A stretch of 47,446 nt of DNA. Source: Kyrpidia sp. (GTDB lineage: Bacteria > Bacillota > Bacilli > Kyrpidiales > Kyrpidiaceae). Location of the stretch: assembly GCA_029960885.1 (NCBI GenBank), contig JASBVV010000005.1, forward strand, positions 1-47,446, given 5' to 3'. Shown one piece after another: positions 8,095 to 16,680 of the stretch. A program made the position numbers and the translations under genes. Below the pieces are notes generated by a model that saw only the letters and a list, made by a program, of their open reading frames with translations, did no database searches and was not told where the DNA came from. Position 1 is the stretch's first letter. Each line of letters opens with the position of its first letter.

Positions 8095-9195
8095 GTGTTC
8101 GTGGCGTATAAATGGTCCGTGCGGGAAATTCCCGCTCCGTCCTACGAGTTGGCAAAACCGGTCCAGGACCGGCTCAATCGTTTGACCAAGCCGCCGGGGA
8201 GCTTGGGACGGCTGGAGAGTCTGGCGGTGGATTTGGCGGTGGCCACCGGGCGGGAGCGGCCCCGGGTCCGGCCGGCGGGGGTTCTGGTCATGGCCGCGGA
8301 TCACGGCGTGGCCCGGTCCGGGGTCTCCGCCTATCCTCCGGAGGTAACCGCGCAAATGGTCCGCAATTTTCTCCGCGGGGGCGCGGCGATCAACGTGTTG
8401 TCCCGGCAGGCCGGGGCGGCGGTGTGGGTGGTGGACGTCGGCGTGGCGGTGGATGTCGATCCCGAAACCGGTGAGCCCGATCCCCCGGAGGTCGCCGGTT
8501 CGCCGGCGGTGTTCCGGGTGAAAAAGGTGCGACCGGGTACGGCGGATATGACCGAAGGACCGGCCATGTCCCGGGAGGAGGCGGAGAGGGCCCTGGAAGC
8601 CGGTTGGGAAGCGGCGACCGAGATGATCCAGGCGGGCATTCGCCTGGTGGCTTTGGGCGAAATGGGCATCGGGAACACCACCGCCAGCGCGGCGGTGGCG
8701 GCGGCCCTCACCGGATGGCCCGAGGGGGATTTGGTGGGACTGGGAACGGGGGTGGATCCCCTGCGCCGACAGCGAAAACTGCAGGCCGTGCGGCGCGCTT
8801 TGGCGCTGAACCGCCCGAATCCCGGAGATCCGGTGGATGTGCTGGCCAAGGTGGGAGGGCTGGAGATCGCCGCTCTGGCCGGGGCGACGTTGGCCTGTGC
8901 CTCCCGGCGGGTACCGGTGTTGATGGACGGCTATATCGCCACTGTCGGTGCCCTGGCGGCAGCTCACGTGGACGCCGCCGTCGTTCCTTATCTCTTTGCC
9001 TCCCATCGCTCGGTGGAGCCGGGGCACGGGCGAATCCTTCGCTGGTTGGGCCGGGAGCCGCTGTTCGATCTGGACATGCGGCTCGGAGAGGGCACCGGGG
9101 CCGTGTTGGCTCTGTCGATCATGGAGGCGGCCGTCCGCATTCTGGATGAGATGGCCACGTTTGACGAGGCGGGGGTTTCCGATGCCGAAGGCTGA
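8095..9195 (+). CDS. cobT: Nicotinate-nucleotide:dimethylbenzimidazole phosphoribosyltransferase CobT
   Basis: CobT makes alpha-ribazole phosphate, the lower-ligand precursor of B12. The 366-residue protein matches the family in length and motifs: LTKPPGSLGRLE, VMAADHGVARSGVSAYP, MGIGNTTASAA, and LGEGTGAVLAL with the catalytic base Glu at position 332. The start is GTG 8095 after GGGGGGCG; GTG 8101 is an alternative. It overlaps cobQ by 14 nt. No gene for making 5,6-dimethylbenzimidazole (bluB or bza type) is visible, so the base must come from elsewhere in the genome or the medium. Confidence 0.93.
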   Translation: MFVAYKWSVREIPAPSYELAKPVQDRLNRLTKPPGSLGRLESLAVDLAVATGRERPRVRPAGVLVMAADHGVARSGVSAYPPEVTAQMVRNFLRGGAAINVLSRQAGAAVWVVDVGVAVDVDPETGEPDPPEVAGSPAVFRVKKVRPGTADMTEGPAMSREEAERALEAGWEAATEMIQAGIRLVALGEMGIGNTTASAAVAAALTGWPEGDLVGLGTGVDPLRRQRKLQAVRRALALNRPNPGDPVDVLAKVGGLEIAALAGATLACASRRVPVLMDGYIATVGALAAAHVDAAVVPYLFASHRSVEPGHGRILRWLGREPLFDLDMRLGEGTGAVLALSIMEAAVRILDEMATFDEAGVSDAEG

Positions 9196-10750
9196 GGGCG
9201 CCGGTGCGGCGTCTTTGGCCCGGTGCATCATGCTCCAGGGCACGGCGTCCAATGTCGGAAAGAGTTGGCTCTGCACCGGTTTTTGCCGGGTGCTGGCCCG
9301 GGACGGGTGGCGGGTGGCCCCGTTTAAATCGCAGAATATGGCCTTAAACAGCTACGTCACCATCGACGGCGGCGAGATCGGCCGGGCGCAAGGGATCCAG
9401 GCCGAAGCGGCCGGAGTGCCGGCCACGGTGGACATGAACCCGATTCTGTTGAAGCCAAAGGGGCCCATGGCGGCCCAGGTGATCCTCCGGGGGCGGCCGT
9501 GGATGGACGCCGGAGCCCGGGAATACCGGGAGCGGTTGATCCCTGCAGCCCTGGAAGTGGTGAAAGAATCCTTGAACCGACTGCGCCGGGAGGCCGACGT
9601 GGTGGTGATCGAAGGGGCGGGAAGCCCGGCGGAAATCAACCTCAAAGACCGGGATATCGCCAATATGCGCATTGCCGAGCTGGCTGAGGCACCGGTGCTG
9701 TTGGTCGGAGACATCGACCGGGGGGGCGTCTTCGCCTCTTTTGTCGGCACCTTGGAATTACTGGAACCACAAGAGCGGCGGAGGGTCCAAGGTTTCCTGA
9801 TCAACAAATTTCGCGGCGATCCCTCCCTGCTCGATTCCGGCCTGCGATGGCTCGAAGACCGCACCGGGATTCCGGTGCTCGGGGTCATTCCTTGGATGGA
9901 CTTATCCATCGACGGGGAGGACTCTCTGGCCATCCCCGGGGGTGCGGGGGACGGGCCGATTGAGATCGCCGTCATCCGATTGCCCCACGTGTCGAATTTC
10001 ACCGATGTGGATCCGCTTCGGCTCGAACCGGATGTGCGGGTGCGCTGGGTGAGCCGGCCGGAGGCGCTCGGCCGTCCGGATGCCGTATTGCTTCCGGGGA
10101 CGAAAAATACGGTGGACGATCTGACCTGGCTGCACCGGACGGGGCTCGGGGCGGCCCTCGCGGATTATGCCGCCCGGGGAGGGCGCGTGGTGGGCATCTG
10201 CGGGGGCTATCAAATGTTGGGACAACGGGTGATCGATCCTTCCGGGGTGGAGGGGGACGGACCGGCGGAGATCCCGGGGTTGGCATTGTTGCCCACGGAG
10301 ACGGTGTTTTTTCCGGAGAAGCGAACCGTTCGGGCGGCCGGTACAGTGGCGCCCGATGCGTTTCCCGAGGAACTGCGGGGGGTGGCGGTGGAGGGGTACG
10401 AGATCCACATGGGCCAAACCGACTGTTCCGGGGAGGGCCGGCCGTTTCTCCTGCTCGGTGAAGCCGGGAGCGGCGATTGGCGCCGGGACGGCGCCGTTTC
10501 TCGGGATGGTCGAGTCTGGGGGACGTACCTGCACGGGATTTTTGACCGTCGAACTTTTCGCCGCCGCTGGCTGGACGTCCTGCGCCGGGAACATGGGTTG
10601 CCGCCCCTCGAGGGGACCGGCCGGGACATGTATGCAGTCCGGGAGGAGGCCTTTGAGCAGTTGGCGGATCTGTTGCGCGAACATGTGAACTGGCCTCGCA
10701 TCCATGAACTGCTGGGGACCGGCGAAGGGAGAAAACCGGCGGGAATGTGA
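9182..10750 (+). CDS. cobQ: Cobyric acid synthase CobQ
   Basis: CobQ amidates side chains b, d, e and g of adenosylcobyrinate a,c-diamide, using ATP and glutamine. The 522-residue protein starts at ATG 9182; the longer open frame to its left runs through cobT and is not coding. The ATPase domain has the P-loop GTASNVGKS (residues 20-28) followed by FKSQNMALNSYVT, a CobQ signature. Further marks are EGAGSPAEINL and GDIDRGGVFAS. The C-terminal glutaminase domain has C340 in VGICGGYQML and the late GTYLHGIFD motif. The length is standard. A 59-nt gap separates it from the next gene. Confidence 0.95.
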   Translation: MPKAEGAGAASLARCIMLQGTASNVGKSWLCTGFCRVLARDGWRVAPFKSQNMALNSYVTIDGGEIGRAQGIQAEAAGVPATVDMNPILLKPKGPMAAQVILRGRPWMDAGAREYRERLIPAALEVVKESLNRLRREADVVVIEGAGSPAEINLKDRDIANMRIAELAEAPVLLVGDIDRGGVFASFVGTLELLEPQERRRVQGFLINKFRGDPSLLDSGLRWLEDRTGIPVLGVIPWMDLSIDGEDSLAIPGGAGDGPIEIAVIRLPHVSNFTDVDPLRLEPDVRVRWVSRPEALGRPDAVLLPGTKNTVDDLTWLHRTGLGAALADYAARGGRVVGICGGYQMLGQRVIDPSGVEGDGPAEIPGLALLPTETVFFPEKRTVRAAGTVAPDAFPEELRGVAVEGYEIHMGQTDCSGEGRPFLLLGEAGSGDWRRDGAVSRDGRVWGTYLHGIFDRRTFRRRWLDVLRREHGLPPLEGTGRDMYAVREEAFEQLADLLREHVNWPRIHELLGTGEGRKPAGM

Positions 10751-10809
10751 ACGGCTTGGAGAACGCGACCCGCTGAAGGATGAGGCGGTCTGAGGCAGGA
10801 GGGACGGGG

Positions 10810-12147
10810 ATGAACGTGGGGGTGGCGCGCACCCCGGTGCCGGAGATGGATCTGACAGTGTGCCTGGCGGACGGGTGCTGGTGGGTACAGTCCGGACGCC
10901 CCTGGGAGAGCCTTTCGTCGGCGGTGTACGGCGGCGGGCGGCGCAGCGGCATCCATGCGGCCGCCAACGTGACGGTGGAGGGGTCGTATCGCGGTGCCGA
11001 TCCGGGCGCCGATCTCGCCCGGCGACTGGAAAAGGCCGGGGTTCCGCGCCTGGCAGTGGGGATGATGACGGCGGTGAATGTATCCCGCACCCGGTGGGCG
11101 GTGGACGACGGTCCGGGAGGACGGTGGTTCGCGGCGGTGACCGCCGGAACGAAGAACGCCCTGTGCGCCGGGGAAAAACCCGACTGGCTTTCGGAGGGTC
11201 CGGGAACGATCAACATGATCGCCATCTACGACGGTGAGTTGTCCGAGGAGGCGGCGGTCAACGCCGTGATCACCCTCACCGAGGCGAAGGCCAGGGCGCT
11301 GCGGGATCGCGGAATCATCTGCGCGGAATCCGGCCTCCCGGCAACCGGGACCGGCACCGACGCCGTGGCGGTGTTGTTCCGAAAGAGTGGGCGGCGGGCC
11401 GATTATGCGGGTCCGGGTTCTTCCGCAGGGTTCGTTCTGGCCCGGATGGTCCACGGGTTGCTCCACGAGATCTTGGAGCGGGATGAAGATCGAAACGATC
11501 GGCCTCCCTCCCTGAGCCTGGTGATCGGGGGGGCTCGAAGCGGAAAGAGTGAGTGGGCCGAGACATTGGCTGCGCGGTGGAGCCGGCGGCTCGGGATGGG
11601 CGTGACTTATGTGGCCACCGCCCGGGAGGAAGGGATGGAGGAACGCATTGATCGGCACCGACAGCGCCGTCCGGAAGCGTGGGCCACCCTCGAGGCGCCC
11701 GGAGAGACGTTACTGTCCCGGTTGCGGGAGCTCCCCGAAACGGCGGGCGTGGTCCTGATCGATTGTCTGAGCTTCTGGGTGGGGGAGTGGATGGCCCGGC
11801 GTCTCGCTGTTCGCACGTCTTCATGTCCCGGCGAGGACGCCCCTGAACCCGAACCCGAGTGGACCCCCGAAGAAGAAAAGGATCTTCTCGCGCGTGCGGC
11901 CGATGTCGCCGAGTGGTGCCGGCGTCACCCTCATCCCGTGGTCGCCGTGACCGGGGAGGCGGGGCTCGGCGTGGCGCCGGCCACGGCGGTGGGGTGCCTG
12001 TATCGGGACGCACTGGGACTGGCCAACCAGGTGTTTGCCCGGGCGTCGGACCAAGTGTACGGGCTGGTGGCAGGGATTCCCGTGGATGTGACGGCCTTGT
12101 CCGAGGTCACCGTCCCCGGCCGAAGGGGGGACATGGGGGTGTGGTGA
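10810..12147 (+). CDS. cbiZ-cobU: Fusion of adenosylcobinamide amidohydrolase CbiZ and adenosylcobinamide kinase/guanylyltransferase CobU
   Basis: This 445-residue protein fuses two B12 enzymes. Residues 1-225 are a CbiZ domain (AVYGGGRRSGIHAAANVTV, VSRTRWAVDDG, TAGTKNALCAGE, GTINMIAIYD), which hydrolyses the aminopropanol linkage of salvaged adenosylcobinamide. Residues 235-445 are a CobU domain with the P-loop GGARSGKS (240-247) and H283 in RIDRHRQRRP, the position of the GMP-linked His, and it makes AdoCbi-GDP. An acidic Pro/Glu-rich insertion lies at about 332-357. ATG 10810 is preceded by AGGAGGG at 6-nt spacing, so it is preferred over the upstream 10780 start. It ends in a 4-nt overlap with cbiB. 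Confidence 0.9.
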   Translation: MNVGVARTPVPEMDLTVCLADGCWWVQSGRPWESLSSAVYGGGRRSGIHAAANVTVEGSYRGADPGADLARRLEKAGVPRLAVGMMTAVNVSRTRWAVDDGPGGRWFAAVTAGTKNALCAGEKPDWLSEGPGTINMIAIYDGELSEEAAVNAVITLTEAKARALRDRGIICAESGLPATGTGTDAVAVLFRKSGRRADYAGPGSSAGFVLARMVHGLLHEILERDEDRNDRPPSLSLVIGGARSGKSEWAETLAARWSRRLGMGVTYVATAREEGMEERIDRHRQRRPEAWATLEAPGETLLSRLRELPETAGVVLIDCLSFWVGEWMARRLAVRTSSCPGEDAPEPEPEWTPEEEKDLLARAADVAEWCRRHPHPVVAVTGEAGLGVAPATAVGCLYRDALGLANQVFARASDQVYGLVAGIPVDVTALSEVTVPGRRGDMGVW

Positions 12148-13220
12148 TCGCGACGTTGGCAGGGTTGGTTCTGGATGTCGTGTTCGGGGAACCGCCGACC
12201 CGGATTCATCCGGTGGTCGGACTGGGGCGGCTCATTGAGGGCGGTGAGCGGTGGTTGCGCCGGTTGTTTCGGGTGCCTCCGGCCCCCGACGAGCCGGGTG
12301 ACGAAGCGCCGGAAGGCGGTTGTGTGCCAGCCCCGGGGCCGGTGTCGACGGGCCCGCCGCTCCCGGGTTCGCCGCCGGCTCCAGGGTCATCCCGCGGTCC
12401 GCAGATTCGGGAACGGACGGCGGGAATCCTGTTGGCGGCGGGGGTGGTGGGCCTGACCTACGCGGCGACGTGGACAAGCGTCTGTTTGGCCGGCAAAATT
12501 CATCCGGTGCTGGCCGAGGCGGTTTCCGCCCTCTGGGTCTGGACGGCGGTGGCGCCCCGAAGTTTGGCGGCGACGGCCCGCCGCGTATCCCGGGCCCTGG
12601 CGGCCGGAGACCTCCCGGCAGCCCGGAGAGCCGCGGGCCTGATGGTCAGCCGCGGTACCGATTCCCTGCCCGAAAGGGAGGTCATCCGGGCGGCGGTGGA
12701 GAGCGTGGCGGAGAATATCGTGGATGCCGTGGTTTCTCCTTTGTTGTATGCGGCCGTGGGCGGCGGCCCTGCGGCGATGGCGTACCGCGCGGCCAACACC
12801 CTGGATGCCATGGTGGGCTACCGCAATCCCCGGTATCGGGATTTCGGTTGGGGATCGGCCAAGTTCGACGACCTGCTGAACTGGATTCCCGCGCGGCTCG
12901 CAGGCTGGGCGCTGGTTGGGGCGGCGGCATTTCTCGGCCTGAATGCCGGGGAAGCGTGGCGGTCCATCCGCCGGGACGCTCACCGCCATCCGAGCCCAAA
13001 CGGAGGGGTTCCCGAGGCGGCGGTGGCCGGAGCACTGGGGGTGCGTCTGGGTGGTTGGAACACCTACCATGGACGCCGATCGTTCCGGCCGTACCTGGGG
13101 CCCGGCGCACGTCCTCTCCAGGCGGGCGACATTGCCCGCACGGTGCAGCTCATGATCGTGGCGACGGGAGAAGCGGCCTGCTTGATCGGGGTCATCGGGG
13201 GTATCGGGCGGTGGTGGTAG
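12144..13220 (+). CDS. cbiB: Adenosylcobinamide-phosphate synthase CbiB
   Basis: CbiB is an integral membrane protein that attaches aminopropanol phosphate to cobyric acid. The 358-residue protein opens with the family signature ATLAGLVLDVVFGEPPTRIHPVVGLGRLI and keeps LMVSRGTDSLPEREVIRAAVESVAENIVDAVVSP-type residues, YRAANTLDAMVGY and the KFDDLLNWIPARL segment. Residues about 43-87 are a Pro/Gly/Ala-rich insertion between the first and second membrane segments that is not part of the usual fold. The start is GTG 12144 in a GTGA overlap with the cbiZ-cobU stop; GTG 12141 is equally possible. Membrane segments are visible around 90-115 and 250-275 and near the C-terminus. Confidence 0.93.
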   Translation: MIATLAGLVLDVVFGEPPTRIHPVVGLGRLIEGGERWLRRLFRVPPAPDEPGDEAPEGGCVPAPGPVSTGPPLPGSPPAPGSSRGPQIRERTAGILLAAGVVGLTYAATWTSVCLAGKIHPVLAEAVSALWVWTAVAPRSLAATARRVSRALAAGDLPAARRAAGLMVSRGTDSLPEREVIRAAVESVAENIVDAVVSPLLYAAVGGGPAAMAYRAANTLDAMVGYRNPRYRDFGWGSAKFDDLLNWIPARLAGWALVGAAAFLGLNAGEAWRSIRRDAHRHPSPNGGVPEAAVAGALGVRLGGWNTYHGRRSFRPYLGPGARPLQAGDIARTVQLMIVATGEAACLIGVIGGIGRWW

Positions 13221-13237
13221 CCGGAGTGTACCGCAGG

Positions 13238-14017
13238 ATGGTCCGTGAGATGGCGGCGTTTGCGGTCGCCTTGCGCTTTTTGAGCCGGATTCCCGCCCCC
13301 GCCGCGCCCGCGGCGGGGGCGGATCCGCCGGACGACCTGATTCGCCGGAGCCTTCGGTGGTATCCCGCAGTGGGGGTGCTGCTGGGCGCTTTGCTGTGGG
13401 CGGCGGCCGAGCTTCTGATCCGGGCGCGGGTGCCGGTTTCAGGCGGCGCGGCTCTGCTCGTGGCGTTGGATCTGTGGTTGACCGGGGGGCTGCACCTGGA
13501 CGGATGGATGGACACGGCGGACGGTTTGGGCAGCCGGCGGGAACGAGAACAGATCTTGACGGTGATGCGGGACAGCCGGGTCGGCGCTGTCGGGGTGATG
13601 GCTGCTGTGGCCGTGTTGCTCCTGGAGTGGTCGTTTTTGCAAATTTGGATGACCGGCGGAGCCCGGGCGGAGGTGCTGTTGGCTTCCTGGGGGATGGGAC
13701 GGTGGATCATGGTCTGGGCGGTGGCGGCTCACCCTTATGCGAGGAGCCGGGGCATGGGCTCCGCCCTCCGGGGTGCCGGGCCCGGGGATGCGGCGGCGGC
13801 CGCGGCCGCCCTGGCGATTCCGGCGGGAATCGCGGTGATCGGGCGGCACTGGTCGGTGGTTTTCGGCGGTGCGGCGGCATTCTTCGCCGCCCGGATGTGG
13901 GCGGGGAGGATCGCTCGAAAACTGGGCGGGCTGACCGGCGACGTGTACGGCGCCCTTTGCGTGTTGAGCCAAATCTGCCTACTTGTGATCGCGGAGGTGG
14001 TCGACCGGTGGACGTGA
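13238..14017 (+). CDS. cobS: Adenosylcobinamide-GDP ribazoletransferase (cobalamin synthase) CobS
   Basis: CobS joins alpha-ribazole (phosphate) to AdoCbi-GDP in the membrane, the last assembly step. The protein is about 259 residues and has the family start AFAVALRFLSRIPAP, the RRSLRWYPAVG segment and the GGLHLDGWMDTADGLGS metal motif followed by MRDSRVGAVGV. Six or so hydrophobic segments follow. The start is uncertain: ATG 13238 has GGAG 11 nt upstream, while GTG 13211/13214, GTG 13226 and ATG 13250 are in frame. The 14008 start of cobD lies inside its 3' end. A longer open frame upstream runs through cbiB and is not coding. Confidence 0.92.
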   Translation: MVREMAAFAVALRFLSRIPAPAAPAAGADPPDDLIRRSLRWYPAVGVLLGALLWAAAELLIRARVPVSGGAALLVALDLWLTGGLHLDGWMDTADGLGSRREREQILTVMRDSRVGAVGVMAAVAVLLLEWSFLQIWMTGGARAEVLLASWGMGRWIMVWAVAAHPYARSRGMGSALRGAGPGDAAAAAAALAIPAGIAVIGRHWSVVFGGAAAFFAARMWAGRIARKLGGLTGDVYGALCVLSQICLLVIAEVVDRWT

Positions 14018-15102
14018 CGGAAACGTTCATGGTTCACGGCGGAAATGTGTGGGCGTACCGGGAACAATGGGGGGGCGATCTTTCTGGGATGGCGGATTTC
14101 AGCGCCAACATCAACCCCCTCGGCCCCCCGGATGCGGTGCGCGCCGCCATGCGGGCCGCTTTGGAAGAGGTTCACCGCTACCCCGATCCCCGGCAGGAGC
14201 GGTTTCGACGACGGGTGGCCGAAACCTGGGGGGTGCCCTCTGACGCCGTCATTGCGGGGAACGGGGCGGTCGAACTGATCTTTTTGCTGATGGCGGTGTG
14301 GCGCCCGCGAAAGATTCTCGCGCTGGCGCCTTCGTTCACCGAATACGAGGAGGCCGCCCGGGTGATGGGAGCCCGGGTTCGGCACCTGGCTTTGCGCCCG
14401 GAAAACGCTTTTGTTCCGGACGGACAGACCGTGGCCGACGCGATTCGAGCCGGCGATGTGGACATGGTGGCCTTGGCGAATCCGAACAATCCCACCGGTG
14501 TTCTCTGGCGGTCTGAAGAACTGGACGAAGTGCTGACAGAAGCGCACAGGTCCGGGGTGCGCGTTTTGTTGGATGAGGCATTTCTCGACTTTTCCCCCGA
14601 TGAGCACCGGCTCAGCCGGATCGGGCAGGCGGCCAAGAGCGAGGGGCTTTTTGTGCTTCGTTCCATGACCAAATTCTACAGCATTCCCGGCCTGCGGCTG
14701 GGTTACGGAGCGGCCGCTCCCGAACTGGTCCGGTGCATGGACCGGCTTCGACCGCCCTGGTCGGTGAATGGGCCCTCTCTGGCCGCGGGCATCGCCGCCC
14801 TGGGGGAAACAGCGTTTGCCCGCACGACGAGAACATGGGTGGCTGAGCAGCGGAACCGGATGGCCGAAGAGTTCCGGCGGCTCGGCTTTGACCGGACACC
14901 TTCCCGGGCGAATTTCCTGTTGGCCTGGAGGGAGGATTTTGATATTCGCCGGGCGTGGCCGCATCTGGCGGCCCGGGGTGTTTTTGTGCGGGATTGCCGC
15001 AGTTTTGTCGGCCTGGATGAACGATTCCTGCGGGTGGCGGTCCGGCCGGAACAAGATCAGAAACGTTTGTTTGCAGGATTGCGGGCTCTGTGCACCGGTT
15101 GA
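14008..15102 (+). CDS. cobD: L-threonine-O-3-phosphate decarboxylase CobD (PLP, aminotransferase fold)
   Basis: CobD makes (R)-1-amino-2-propanol O-phosphate, the linker that CbiB installs. The 364-residue protein has the class I/II aminotransferase fold: HGGNVWAY start, DFSANINPLGPP, NPNNPTGVLW, DEAFLDF, and the PLP lysine K222 in SMTKFYSIPGLRLGY. A CobC/HisC-like Arg anchor is near the C-terminus in FLRVAVRP. The start is GTG 14008 with GGAGGTGG at 7-nt spacing. A histidinol-phosphate aminotransferase is the main alternative, but the HGGN start and the position directly after cobS favour CobD. It is the last gene of the cobalamin operon. Confidence 0.9.
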   Translation: MDVTETFMVHGGNVWAYREQWGGDLSGMADFSANINPLGPPDAVRAAMRAALEEVHRYPDPRQERFRRRVAETWGVPSDAVIAGNGAVELIFLLMAVWRPRKILALAPSFTEYEEAARVMGARVRHLALRPENAFVPDGQTVADAIRAGDVDMVALANPNNPTGVLWRSEELDEVLTEAHRSGVRVLLDEAFLDFSPDEHRLSRIGQAAKSEGLFVLRSMTKFYSIPGLRLGYGAAAPELVRCMDRLRPPWSVNGPSLAAGIAALGETAFARTTRTWVAEQRNRMAEEFRRLGFDRTPSRANFLLAWREDFDIRRAWPHLAARGVFVRDCRSFVGLDERFLRVAVRPEQDQKRLFAGLRALCTG

Positions 15103-15123
15103 AGGGGCACGGGATTTCTTCCG

Positions 15124-15152
15124 TTGGCGAGAGAGGTGATTTTTGTTATGAT
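15124..15152 (+). promoter_or_regulatory. SigA-type promoter of the cysteine hydrolase gene
   Basis: TTGGCG (15124-15129) and TATGAT (15147-15152) are separated by exactly 17 nt, which predicts a start near 15159. The hydrolase therefore has its own promoter just after cobD. Confidence 0.65.
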
Positions 15153-15187
15153 CAAGGCGGGAGCATCTGATGAAAGGACGGGTGGCC

Positions 15188-15742
15188 ATGAGAGAGGCTC
15201 TTCTTTTGGTAGATTTATCGAAAGATTTTATCGATCTCGACGGCGCCCTGAATTGCGGGCGGGCCGGACAGGAGATTTTGCCTTATGTCCGGGAGGTCAT
15301 CGCCGACTTCCGCCGGGCGGGACGGCCCATCCTCGACATCCGGGACGATCATACCGAGGCCGACTTTGAGATCAGAGCCGGACTGTTTCCGCCCCACTGT
15401 TTGACGGGTACGGCCGGGCGGGATCTGGAAGACAGCTTGGCCACGTCGGTCAAAGGATACGAAGGTTATCTCACCTGGCCGAAAAAAACATACGATGCCA
15501 CATATGAAACCCCGCTGTTGGATTACCTGGACCGGGAGCGGATCTCCCGGGTTCACGTGTTGGGCGTGTGCACCGACATTTGTGTGGTCAGCACCTGCTT
15601 GGGGCTGTACAAACACCGGGTGACGAAACGGGACGACCTGGATATCGTCGTGCACCGCCGGGGGGTGGCCTCATTCAATTCCCGGGCTCACGGGATGGCC
15701 CTCGAGCACATGGACCGAGTATTGAAATGCACCTTGGTTTAG
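15188..15742 (+). CDS. Isochorismatase/nicotinamidase-family cysteine hydrolase
   Basis: The 184-residue protein has the isochorismatase-like hydrolase fold. The catalytic triad is visible as D9 in LLVDLSKDF, a Lys in the WPKKTYDATYE segment and C132 in GVCTDICV; the RDDHT segment offers Asp and His metal ligands as in nicotinamidases. The motif GVCTDICV with the extra C128 is typical of PncA-like enzymes in Bacillales, so nicotinamide or a related amide is the likely substrate, though this is not proven. I prefer ATG 15188 (AAAGGA at 9-nt spacing, +30 from the predicted start); ATG 15170 would lie only 12 nt from it. The gene converges with ecfT. Confidence 0.85.
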   Translation: MREALLLVDLSKDFIDLDGALNCGRAGQEILPYVREVIADFRRAGRPILDIRDDHTEADFEIRAGLFPPHCLTGTAGRDLEDSLATSVKGYEGYLTWPKKTYDATYETPLLDYLDRERISRVHVLGVCTDICVVSTCLGLYKHRVTKRDDLDIVVHRRGVASFNSRAHGMALEHMDRVLKCTLV

Positions 15743-15762
15743 GCGCAGGCCCCCGGGGGCCG

Positions 15763-16614
15763 TCAGGGGGAGGCTCGAGAGGCCAGCACAGCCAGCCCGT
15801 GGCCGAGGAGTCCGCGCCACACCCAGAGGGTGACGATCACCGAGCCGATCGCGAGAAGCGTTTCCCCCGCCCTCCAGGGCCGTACGTGCAAGAGGGTGTA
15901 CCCGGCTCTGCGGCGGTACTCCCGGGCGGTCAGGGCCAGGGAAATGTCGTCCGCCCGGCGCAGGATATCCACGAGCCACGGAACCGTCATGTCCGCCAAG
16001 TATCGCCACCTCACCTTCACCGGTCCGGTGTCCACCTCCAAACCCCGGGCGAGGAAGGACTGACGAACCCGGCGAAAGGAGTGGTGAACCAAAGGAATCA
16101 ACCTCAGGGCCAATCCGGCGAAAAAGACCATGTCCTGAAGGAGAGCTTGAACGCTCCGTCCGACGCGACCGAGCTTTCCCAGAGGGCGGGTGGCTGCGGC
16201 CAGCCCGTCGGCCAAAGCGGCCGGAGATGTGGTCCACACCAGCAGGGATGCGGTGAGGATCAGGATCGGAAGCCGGGTGACGGTGTCCAGAGCCAGAAGC
16301 ACGCCCGGGCGGCTTAAGCCGACCGGCCCCACCCGGATCCACACCGGGCCCGGCGTGGTCAGGTTCATCGCGGCACTGAACAAGATGAGGAACAAGAGTG
16401 GGCGCAGGGGCATGACAGCTTGAAGCAAGCCGACGCGGCCCACCCGCGTCCCGATCCCCGCGAGAATCCCCATCGCCAACACTTCCCAGGGCCATTGCGC
16501 CTTGAGGACATCAATGGTCAATAAGAAGGTGGCGAGGATTTTGCTCCGGGGATCGAGCCTGTGGAGACAGGATCCTCCGGGCAGGAATTGTCCAATTAAG
16601 GGCTCCCCCCTCAT
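15763..16614 (-). CDS. ecfT: ECF transporter transmembrane subunit EcfT
   Basis: EcfT is the membrane coupling subunit of an energy-coupling-factor vitamin importer. The 283-residue protein has the family start GQFLPGGSCLHRLDPRSK, five or six hydrophobic segments and the two Ala-Arg-Gly/Glu coupling motifs near the end of the cytoplasmic helices: SFLARGLEVD (ARG) and LALTAREYR (ARE). ATG 16614 has GGGAGGTG at 6-nt spacing; the longer frame to 16665 lacks a ribosome site. It lies 66 nt after ecfA on the minus strand and is divergent from bioY, whose product is its likely substrate-binding partner. Confidence 0.92.
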   Translation of the reverse strand: MRGEPLIGQFLPGGSCLHRLDPRSKILATFLLTIDVLKAQWPWEVLAMGILAGIGTRVGRVGLLQAVMPLRPLLFLILFSAAMNLTTPGPVWIRVGPVGLSRPGVLLALDTVTRLPILILTASLLVWTTSPAALADGLAAATRPLGKLGRVGRSVQALLQDMVFFAGLALRLIPLVHHSFRRVRQSFLARGLEVDTGPVKVRWRYLADMTVPWLVDILRRADDISLALTAREYRRRAGYTLLHVRPWRAGETLLAIGSVIVTLWVWRGLLGHGLAVLASRASP

Positions 16615-16680
16615 GGCCGCACCTCCCTTTCCGTCCAATGGACCGCCTGGACAGCCGCGCATCAATAAGCCGGAGACCGC

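Noticed and set aside
8948-9181. N-terminal part of the 600-residue frame leading into cobQ
   Set aside because: It lies inside cobT; CobQ begins at ATG 9182.
12320-13237. N-terminal part of the 565-residue frame leading into cobS
   Set aside because: It overlaps cbiB in another frame; the conserved CobS start lies at 13238-13250.
13357-14007. N-terminal part of the 581-residue frame leading into cobD
   Set aside because: It lies within cobS; GTG 14008 with GGAGGTGG is the real start.
15748-15761. Perfect 14-bp GC palindrome between the hydrolase and ecfT
   Set aside because: It has no loop and no T-run, so it is not a usable terminator; it may be chance in 20 nt of GC-rich DNA.
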